Shown here piece after piece: positions 9,593 to 14,948 of a stretch of DNA of 20,125 nt. The notes beneath the pieces were generated by a model, which saw only the letters and a list, made by a program, of their open reading frames with translations, ran no database searches and had not been told where the DNA came from. The number at the start of each line of letters is the position of its first letter. Position 1 is the stretch's first letter. Source of the stretch: Methanobrevibacter sp. UBA412 (GTDB lineage Archaea > Methanobacteriota > Methanobacteria > Methanobacteriales > Methanobacteriaceae); contig DAGJ01000007.1 in assembly GCA_002495685.1 (NCBI GenBank), positions 132,909 through 153,033 on the forward strand, read 5' to 3'. The position numbers were made by a program, and so were the translations under genes.

Positions 9593-10044
9593 TATATATT
9601 ATTTTTTTTATTTTTCTTTAAAAAGCAATCATTTGCTATTTCATCTTCACTAATTAAGTGTTCTCTAAGTTTCTCTTTAATCTCTTCTGGTATGGGTTCT
9701 TTGTGTTGTGCCATAAAATCAAAGTTAACTACTACACTTTTTCCTTTAGCTTTTAATTCTCCATCTTGCCATGCTTCATGGCCTGTAACAAAAGATGTGT
9801 TTCCAATATGTAATATGTAAGTTTTTATAAGTACATCTTTACCATAAACGGTTTTTCCAACAAAATCGTTTTCTGTACGCAACATTATAAGTTTCCATTT
9901 TTCATAATGTAGGTCTAAATCCGGTGTGAAAAATCTGAATACATCATTTCTCCCAACTTCAAACCAGTTACCTATCACTGTGTTGTTTACACAACGCATT
10001 GCATCAATGTCCCCGAATTGTGGTTGAACTATAGTTTCAAACAT
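9592..10044 (-). CDS. Hot-dog-fold acyl-CoA thioesterase (4HBT-like), second copy, altered motif
   Basis: This 150-residue protein is a single hot-dog domain. Its N-terminus, [14 protein letters not shown] followed by W-F-E-V-G-R-N-D, aligns position for position with the neighbouring paralogue and with the family motif D-x-D-x-x-G-H-V-N-N. The His of H-V-N-N is Cys here (C18), while D12/D14 and N20/N21 remain. The Lys-rich tail K-K-N-K-K-N-N-I is extra. Family members hydrolyse acyl-CoA thioesters. With the motif change, activity or specificity may differ from the first copy. It starts three bases after the stop of the other thioesterase, with a GGTGA site inside the end of that gene, and overlaps the synthetase start by one base. 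Confidence 0.82.
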   Translation of the reverse strand: MFETIVQPQFGDIDAMRCVNNTVIGNWFEVGRNDVFRFFTPDLDLHYEKWKLIMLRTENDFVGKTVYGKDVLIKTYILHIGNTSFVTGHEAWQDGELKAKGKSVVVNFDFMAQHKEPIPEEIKEKLREHLISEDEIANDCFLKKNKKNNI

Positions 10045-10046
10045 TT

Positions 10047-10487
10047 TTATTTCACCTTCATACTTGGTATGTGTTTTCCGATTTCTTCTTCACTTATTAA
10101 GTGTTTATTAAGTTTTTCTTTTATGTCCTCAGGTATTGGCATTTGTTCATTGTTTATCCAATCATAGTATACAAGAATTGATTTTCCAACTGCTTTTAAT
10201 TCTCCATTTTGCCATGCTTCTTCCCCTGTGGTAAATGAGGTTTCACCAACTCTTAAAATATATGATAAGATTGTTACATCTTTTCCAAAGAATGTTTGTC
10301 CAACAAAGTTTGCTTCATTGTGTACAAGTATTAATTTCCAGTCTTCATCTTCTAAGCTTAAATTTGGTGTGAAAAATTTAAATATTTCATTTCTAGCAAG
10401 CTCAAACCAGTCTACCATTTTATTATTGTTTACATGTTTTAAACCATCTATATCTCCAAAACGGGGAGTTACTGTTATTTCAAACAT
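10047..10487 (-). CDS. Hot-dog-fold acyl-CoA thioesterase (4HBT-like), first copy
   Basis: This 146-residue hot-dog protein has P-R-F-G-D-I-D-G-L-K-H-V-N-N (residues 8-21), then W-F-E-L-A-R-N-E, matching the 4-hydroxybenzoyl-CoA thioesterase/YbgC pattern with D12 or D14 as candidate catalytic acid and an intact H18. The mid-domain F-V-G-Q-T-F-F-G-K-D-V and G-E-T-S-F-T-T-G-x-E-A-W are shared with the adjacent copy, so the two arose by tandem duplication. The ATG is preceded by GGGAGAA. It lies 22 bases after the XRE/cupin regulator gene and is probably co-transcribed. It should hydrolyse an acyl-CoA; the acyl group is unknown. Confidence 0.87.
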   Translation of the reverse strand: MFEITVTPRFGDIDGLKHVNNNKMVDWFELARNEIFKFFTPNLSLEDEDWKLILVHNEANFVGQTFFGKDVTILSYILRVGETSFTTGEEAWQNGELKAVGKSILVYYDWINNEQMPIPEDIKEKLNKHLISEEEIGKHIPSMKVK

Positions 10488-10509
10488 TTTTATGTTCTCC
10501 CATTTTATT

Positions 10510-11088
10510 TTAATCTTTTGGAGTGTAGAGTACTGCTAATATTTGTGATTTTTCTTTATGATAACTGTGAAGGTGGTGTGGTACGATTCCATCGTAGTAT
10601 GCACTATCACCTTTGTTTAGTATACTTGTTTCTTTTCCATATTCTAATTCTATGTCCCCATTTAAAACATATATAAATTCTTCACCTTCATGGCTAGATA
10701 ATTCATAGTTTTCTTCTTTAGATTCAACATCTATTATGAATGGTTCCATATGTCTGTCTACTTTTCCTGCTGCTAATGCATGGAATTCTAAATCTGAACT
10801 ATTTGTTACATTTTCTCTTCCACTGAAGTATACGGTATGATCACTTTTTCCCCCTCTTACTATTATTGGATCTTCTTCAGGGGTGTCATCAAGGAATGTT
10901 CCGAGTCTTACTCCTAATGCACGAGATATTTTAGTTAGTGGTGTGAGTGATGGTATCACATCTCCTTTTTCTATAGCTTTTACTATAGGGAGGCTTACTC
11001 CACTATCTTCTGCTAGTTGTTTGATTTCCATGTCTTGGGTTTCTCTCATCTGTTTTACTTTAAATCCTATACTATTTTTTTCAGGCAT
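10510..11088 (-). CDS. XRE-family transcription regulator with C-terminal cupin domain
   Basis: Residues about 8-65 form a helix-turn-helix of XRE/Cro type: F-K-V-K-Q-M-R-E-T-Q-D, then L-A-E-D-S-G-V-S-L-P-I-V-K-A-I-E-K-G-D-V-I-P-S-L, then L-T-K-I-S-R-A-L-G-V. The C-terminal 75 residues are a cupin barrel with H-E-G-E-E-F-I-Y-V-L-N-G and G-D-S-A-Y-Y-D-G-I-V-P-H-H-L-H, a likely small-ligand or metal pocket. I place the start at 11088 (M-P-E-K-N), because AGGATGG about nine bases upstream fits a ribosome binding site; an in-frame ATG at 11100 overlaps that site and would add four residues. As first gene of the operon it probably senses an acyl-CoA or acid and controls the thioesterases and synthetase. 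This role is inferred from context. Confidence 0.88.
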   Translation of the reverse strand: MPEKNSIGFKVKQMRETQDMEIKQLAEDSGVSLPIVKAIEKGDVIPSLTPLTKISRALGVRLGTFLDDTPEEDPIIVRGGKSDHTVYFSGRENVTNSSDLEFHALAAGKVDRHMEPFIIDVESKEENYELSSHEGEEFIYVLNGDIELEYGKETSILNKGDSAYYDGIVPHHLHSYHKEKSQILAVLYTPKD

Positions 11089-11300
11089 TTTTTCTACCAT
11101 CCTATTATGAAAAATTTTTTTAATATTAAGTTGTTATTTTTTTTTTTGGAAGTTTTTAAAAATATTTTAAACTAGTAAAATTCTTGTAGTTTAATTTTTA
11201 TTAAAATTAGTAAATTAATTATAAAAAAAATCTTAATCTTAATTTTTTTTATTATAATAATAATTATTATATTATATTAATTATTTTTATGATTATTTTT

Positions 11301-11362
11301 TCTGAAAGTTTTTGATAAAATTATTTATTTTTTATTTGTTTGGTTTCTATTTCTCTTTCAGA
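11301..11362. repeat. 8-base inverted repeat with long spacer
   Basis: TCTGAAAG at 11301-11308 is matched by CTTTCAGA at 11355-11362, separated by 46 mostly T-rich bases. It lies downstream of the small minus-strand ORF, between it and the regulator gene. It could be a weak RNA hairpin at the 3' end of that transcript or chance in this AT-rich stretch. Confidence 0.25.
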
Positions 11363-11407
11363 TAAATTATTTTTTTTTGTAGGTGTGAAATTACTATTAT
11401 ATTGTAG

Positions 11408-11548
11408 TTAATTTACTTGAATATCTGTTGGGTACAGACTATTGGTTATTATGTTCCCTGTGTATTGAGCAGCGATGCTGCTCAAACCTAATGTTAACAA
11501 ACCTATGGATAATAATTTTATTGTATCTCCTTTTGTTATTGAATTCAA
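11408..11548 (-). CDS. Small (46 aa) predicted single-pass membrane protein, TTG start
   Basis: I do not recognise this gene. On the minus strand a TTG at 11548 opens a 46-codon frame ending in TAA at 11408. The peptide begins M-N-S-I-T-K-G-D-T-I-K, continues with a hydrophobic segment L-L-S-I-G-L-L-T-L-G-L-S-S-I-A-A (residues about 12-27) and ends in a polar tail with Y-P-T-D-I-Q-V-N. Support comes from context. AGGTGA lies six bases before the TTG, an in-frame TGA within that site rules out an upstream start, and a consensus TTTAAATA box stands about 30 bases upstream. TTG starts are used elsewhere here (glnK). Downstream of the XRE operon promoter it is the only plausible gene in the 1.2 kb gap. 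It could instead be a non-coding RNA, since codons 22-28 form a perfect hairpin. Confidence 0.5.
   Translation of the reverse strand: MNSITKGDTIKLLSIGLLTLGLSSIAAQYTGNIITNSLYPTDIQVN
11465..11485. repeat. Perfect 9-bp hairpin inside the small ORF
   Basis: TTGAGCAGC and GCTGCTCAA flank a three-base loop, giving a 21-base perfect inverted repeat with five G/C pairs per arm. In a region this AT-rich it is conspicuous. It coincides with codons for L-S-S-I-A-A-Q of the minus-strand ORF, using AGC and ATC codons that are otherwise sparse nearby. Confidence 0.55.
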
Positions 11549-11575
11549 GTTTGTTCACCTATATTAATTGTTTTG

Positions 11576-11583
11576 TATTTAAA
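11576..11583 (-). promoter_or_regulatory. TATA box of the 46-aa ORF
   Basis: On the minus strand this reads TTTAAATA, the archaeal consensus. Its centre is 32 bases before the TTG start, so transcription would begin just upstream of the AGGTGA site. Confidence 0.4.
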
Positions 11584-11992
11584 ATAGTTTTTATATATAT
11601 TTTTTGTATAATTTTCTATTATACATTTTTAATATTGAATTTTTTATCATTTAAAGTTTGTTATTGTTTGAACATTTTTTTACTATTTTTTTTAGTGTTT
11701 TCCCTATTTTTAAATATTTTTTTATTTTTTATTTTTTTCAGATCATTATTTTAGTGTTGTGCCGGTGATTTTTTCAAATTTTTTCCGGTTTGCATGTTTT
11801 TTTAAGATTCATATTTTTTTAATTTTTTTCCTATTTTTTTATCTTAAATTTTTATTTATAATGTATTTTATTTTTATTTCTATTTTTATTGGTTTTATGT
11901 TTTTATTTTATCTTTTTAGTTTTGTTTTTTTGTTTTTTTTATTTTTTATCTTTTTAATGTTGGTTTTGGATTCTTATTTTTTTACCAAAACA
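11584..11992. other. Extremely T-biased stretch without a convincing gene
   Basis: About 400 bases in which the plus strand is mostly T in long runs, with few A and very few C or G. Plus-strand frames remain open only because TTT/TTA/ATT codons are not stops; they would give Phe/Leu/Ile-rich peptides with no ribosome binding site. It separates the small minus-strand gene from the amtB promoter. Confidence 0.45.
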
Positions 11993-12000
11993 TTTAAATA
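11993..12000 (+). promoter_or_regulatory. TATA box upstream of amtB-glnK
   Basis: TTTAAATA preceded by ACCAAAACA, which resembles a purine-rich BRE, forms a textbook archaeal core promoter. Transcription would begin near 12020, at the edge of the GGAA-N6-TTCC element. The resulting leader before amtB would be about 290 bases; a second promoter nearer amtB cannot be excluded. Confidence 0.5.
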
Positions 12001-12025
12001 CTCTTGTAAACAACATTATTATGTC

Positions 12026-12039
12026 GGAAGGTGGTTTCC
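12026..12039. promoter_or_regulatory. Putative NrpR nitrogen operator (GGAA-N6-TTCC)
   Basis: The sequence GGAAGGTGGTTTCC exactly fits GGAA-N6-TTCC, the operator bound by the nitrogen repressor NrpR in methanogens such as Methanococcus maripaludis. It sits 26 bases after the TATA box, at the expected transcription start, a position where a repressor would block initiation. The genes downstream are the ammonium transporter and its PII protein, classic members of the nitrogen regulon. The operator is extended by one matching C/G pair. NrpR itself is not encoded in the window. Confidence 0.65.
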
Positions 12040-12079
12040 GTATTCCGGCAAAAAATATTTTTTGAATAAACATCCATTT

Positions 12080-12097
12080 TTAAGAAATGATTCTTAA
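12080..12097 (+). repeat. Hairpin in the amtB leader
   Basis: TTAAGAA, loop ATGA, TTCTTAA make a perfect 7-bp stem about 60 bases downstream of the inferred start of transcription. No U-tract follows immediately, so it is not an evident terminator. From here to 12312 the leader is A-rich with no gene. Confidence 0.35.
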
Positions 12098-12312
12098 TTC
12101 AAAAAGAATATGATAAATATTTTAAGAATAATCAAAAACCATTTCAAAAAAAATTCATAATTTTATAAGCTAAAAAAAAATTTCTAATTAATCATTTAAT
12201 TTAAAAAGTTTGTTTATTCAAAAAAAAATTTTAATAAAAAAATAACGGAAAACCTCACAAAAAAAATTAATTTAAAATCAAAAATAATATTTACAGAAGA
12301 GAGAAGATTTAT

Positions 12313-13533
12313 ATGTCAGCAATCGCAGCATTAAGTTCAGGTGATACAGCATGGATAATAGTAGCATCTATTCTAGTATTACTCATGAGTATACCTGGAG
12401 CCGCATTTTTTTATGGCGGACTAGCTAAAAAGAAAAACGTATTAAACACAATGTTTTTAACACTCATAACATTTGCAATAATTGCATTAATATGGGTAAC
12501 TTATGGATATTCATTTGCCTTTGGTTCAACAATTAATGGAATCATAGGAGCACCTGCAAACCTATTTATGTCAGGAATTTCTCCAGATGCATTAAATGGA
12601 TCAATACCAACAATGCTTTATATAGTGTTCCAATTAACATTTGCAGCATTAACAGGAGCATTAATATCAGGTGCAGTAGTAGGAAGAATGAAAACATCTT
12701 CATGGATAGTATTTATTATCGCATGGGCAACACTTGTATACCTACCAATATGTCATTGGGTATGGGGTGGAGGATGGTTAATGAACCTCGGAGCTCTTGA
12801 TTTCGCAGGAGGTACAGTAGTTCATATTAACTGTGGTCTATCCGCATTAGCACTTATCTTAGTATTAGGTGCACGTAAAGAAAAAACATTATTACCTCAT
12901 AACTTAACAACATCCATACTTGGTGCAGCATTCCTATTCTTTGGATGGTTAGGATTCAATGGAGGATCTGCATTAACAGCTGGAGGATTAGCTTCCAGTG
13001 CCATACTTGTAAGTATAGTAGCAGCATGTGCAGCACTCATCATGTGGTGTATTATTGATGCTATAAAAGTTGGAAAACCAACAGTATTAGGTGCAATAAC
13101 AGGACTCATAGCAGGACTTGTAGCAATCACTCCTGCAGCAGGATTTGTTGATGTTCCAGCAGCAATTATAATTGGTCTTGGAGCTTCATTAGTTTCATAC
13201 TTCGCAGTATACTACATTAAAGAAAGACTTGGATACGATGATGCATTAGATGTATTTGGTGTACACGGATGTTCCGGTATATTTGGATCAATCGTAACAG
13301 GTATATTCGCATCCCCATTCATTAACTCCGCAGCATCAGGATTATTATATGGAAATCCAGGACAAGTAGGAATACAATTACTTGCAACTGCAGTCTCAAT
13401 AGTATGGGCATTTGGTGTAAGTTATATCATTGCTAAAGTAATCGATAAAACAATGGGTCTAAGAGTAGAAGAATCAGTTGAAGTAGAAGGATTAGATACC
13501 AATCTTCACGAAGAATCCGGATACAACTTATAA
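12313..13533 (+). CDS. amtB: Ammonium transporter (Amt/Mep/Rh family)
   Basis: The 406-residue polytopic protein conducts ammonium or ammonia into the cell. It has about eleven transmembrane helices and the family landmarks: an N-terminal helix followed by [20 protein letters not shown], the first pore histidine in G-G-T-V-V-H-I-N (H171), [22 protein letters not shown] with the second pore histidine H318, and a short cytoplasmic tail rich in Glu. There is no signal peptide, as in other archaeal Amt proteins. GAGAGAAG precedes the ATG. glnK follows after 38 bases, so the PII protein can gate this channel. The GGAA-N6-TTCC element upstream suggests repression when nitrogen is ample. Confidence 0.97.
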   Translation: MSAIAALSSGDTAWIIVASILVLLMSIPGAAFFYGGLAKKKNVLNTMFLTLITFAIIALIWVTYGYSFAFGSTINGIIGAPANLFMSGISPDALNGSIPTMLYIVFQLTFAALTGALISGAVVGRMKTSSWIVFIIAWATLVYLPICHWVWGGGWLMNLGALDFAGGTVVHINCGLSALALILVLGARKEKTLLPHNLTTSILGAAFLFFGWLGFNGGSALTAGGLASSAILVSIVAACAALIMWCIIDAIKVGKPTVLGAITGLIAGLVAITPAAGFVDVPAAIIIGLGASLVSYFAVYYIKERLGYDDALDVFGVHGCSGIFGSIVTGIFASPFINSAASGLLYGNPGQVGIQLLATAVSIVWAFGVSYIIAKVIDKTMGLRVEESVEVEGLDTNLHEESGYNL

Positions 13534-13571
13534 GATCAAAAACAATATATTATTAATGGAGTCATGATAAC

Positions 13572-13910
13572 TTGAAAAGAATAATAGCAGTAATTCGTGA
13601 AGCAAAATTAGAAGATGTAAAAAAAGCCTTAATAAGAATAGGGTGTGATGGAATGAACATCTCCGAAATTAGAGGAAGAGGACGACAATTAGGAATAAAA
13701 GAATCATACAGAGGTTCAAACTATTGTATAGATTTAATCCCAAAAACACGTGTAGAACTAATTGTCAAAGACGAAGATGTTGAAGAAGTTAGTCAAGTAG
13801 TAATAGATGCTGCAAGAACTGGTGATGTTGGAGATGGTAAAATTTTCATCTCACCAATTGATGAAGTCATAAGAATAAGAACAGGTGAAAGAGGAGACGA
13901 TGCAGTATAA
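13572..13910 (+). CDS. glnK: Nitrogen regulatory PII protein GlnK
   Basis: This 112-residue PII protein forms trimers that bind ATP/ADP and 2-oxoglutarate and block the ammonium channel when nitrogen is plentiful. The T-loop reads R-Q-L-G-I-K-E-S-Y-R-G-S-N-Y, with Y46 and Y51 at the standard positions. The B-loop is T-G-D-V-G-D-G-K-I-F, and the C-terminal I-R-I-R-T-G-E-R-G is intact. The start is TTG at 13572: GGAG lies ten bases upstream, the frame then matches the invariant M-K-x-I-x-A-V/I N-terminus, and the nearby ATG at 13564 runs straight into a stop. It forms an operon with amtB. Confidence 0.97.
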   Translation: MKRIIAVIREAKLEDVKKALIRIGCDGMNISEIRGRGRQLGIKESYRGSNYCIDLIPKTRVELIVKDEDVEEVSQVVIDAARTGDVGDGKIFISPIDEVIRIRTGERGDDAV

Positions 13911-13931
13911 TGCATCTAATCCAAATCCCAC

Positions 13932-13949
13932 CTTCTTTCTCCTTTTTTT
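13932..13949 (+). terminator. Pyrimidine/T-tract terminator after glnK
   Basis: A pyrimidine-only stretch ending in seven T follows the glnK stop by about 20 bases, before the converging small membrane gene. It fits archaeal U-tract termination. Confidence 0.4.
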
Positions 13950-13990
13950 AAAATTACTAAATATAATAAATTAATAAATAACTTTTTTTT

Positions 13991-14203
13991 TTAAACTTCA
14001 GGTAAACAATAAGCCATGAAAGCAACTAAAATCATATAAACTAAATAAATTATACCTGCCCAAATATTACTTGTAAAACTAAGAACTATCCAAAAAACAA
14101 AAGTAATAATTAAAAAATAGATTCCAATATGATCATGTTGCATAACATGACCTAAACCGGGCATAATCAAACTAATTATTCCTGCAAAAACACTTTCAAC
14201 CAT
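13991..14203 (-). CDS. Small TM2-like membrane protein (70 aa)
   Basis: It has two or three hydrophobic helices: A-G-I-I-S-L-I-M-P-G-L-G-H (residues 7-19), then F-L-I-I-T-F-V-F-W-I-V-L-S-F (about 30-43) and W-A-G-I-I-Y-L-V-Y-M-I-L-V-A-F-M-A (about 48-64). The P-G-L-G motif before a short hydrophilic turn is typical of TM2-like small membrane proteins, whose function is mostly unknown. AAGGAAAT lies about ten bases before the ATG. The next minus-strand gene upstream encodes a paralogue. It converges on glnK. No function can be assigned. Confidence 0.7.
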   Translation of the reverse strand: MVESVFAGIISLIMPGLGHVMQHDHIGIYFLIITFVFWIVLSFTSNIWAGIIYLVYMILVAFMAYCLPEV

Positions 14204-14384
14204 TATAAATAATTTCCTTATTAAACTTATAATTAATAAAACTTTAAAATCATAAGTATTTAACTCTTATTATTTATGAAATTTAAAACTATCATTTTAA
14301 TATAATAAAAAGATGAATTTTGTAGAAATAGTATCAAAAAATATTTCGTGTTTATAAAAAATTAGTATTTTAAGGGGTTAATAA

Positions 14385-14413
14385 GGGGAAATTAATAAAT
14401 AAAAATTTTCCCC
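14385..14413 (-). terminator. GGGGAAA/TTTCCCC hairpin after the second TM2-like gene
   Basis: Seven-base perfect arms (14385-14391 and 14407-14413) enclose 15 A/T bases just downstream of the minus-strand stop at 14433. G/C runs are rare here, so the stem stands out. It may end or stabilise that transcript; another AAGGGGTTA lies next to it. Confidence 0.35.
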
Positions 14414-14432
14414 AAAATTTAAATTTTTAATT

Positions 14433-14660
14433 TTATTCACTCATTTTGTAAGTATCATATGCAAAGTAAATACAATATATTAATACTATGATTGCTAATA
14501 TGCTGTATACAATACTACCTTTAGTGGAGAACATAATTGCACCGAGTATAAGATAAATGATGAATATTATAATATTTTTTTTAGTTTCTCCACCTTGTAT
14601 TAATTCTCCAATACCTGGTAAGAAAAATGAGATTATTGTAGCTAAATATTTATTTACCAT
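14433..14660 (-). CDS. Small TM2-like membrane protein (75 aa), paralogue of the adjacent gene
   Basis: Residues 1-75 begin M-V-N-K-Y-L-A-T-I-I-S-F-F-L-P-G-I-G-E-L-I-Q-G. The P-G-I-G plus short loop G-G-E-T-K-K is followed by two helices (about residues 29-44 and 48-66) and a charged tail. The start is taken at 14660 because GGAGGTGA sits seven bases upstream; an ATG at 14675 is part of that site and would add M-E-V-K-I. Its first 40 residues align with the neighbouring 70-aa protein (A-x-I-I-S-x-x-x-P-G-x-G-x-x-x-Q), indicating tandem duplication. The function is unknown. Confidence 0.75.
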   Translation of the reverse strand: MVNKYLATIISFFLPGIGELIQGGETKKNIIIFIIYLILGAIMFSTKGSIVYSILAIIVLIYCIYFAYDTYKMSE

Positions 14661-14948
14661 AATTTTCACCTCCATAAAAATGTTTATTAATATTTTATTA
14701 TTATACTTAAGATATATTAATACTTTTTGTTTTTTTTTTATTTGTTTTTTTTTTATAATTAAATCTTATTTTTAAAGTATTGTAATTTTAAGTATTGTTT
14801 TAATCTTTAGATTAATAATTAAAGAAACATTTTTTTTAGAAATTTATTTTTTTGTCTATTTTTTTATTATTTTTTTTATTTAAGTTTAAAAAGATTAATT
14901 ATTTTTGGGAAATTTATATTAAAAATAAGATATATAATTATATTTAAT

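Noticed and set aside
11428..12097. Two plus-strand frames of 108 and 112 codons in the gap before amtB
   Set aside because: They are Phe/Leu/Ile-rich only because the strand is T-rich, have no ribosome binding site or domain motif, and the first lies opposite the better-supported small minus-strand ORF while the second runs through the amtB promoter and operator.
14661..14948. Search for a small gene or RNA in the gap before the helicase
   Set aside because: The stretch is T-rich with no conserved-looking stem, tRNA-like fold or ORF with a ribosome binding site; it probably only holds the two divergent promoters.
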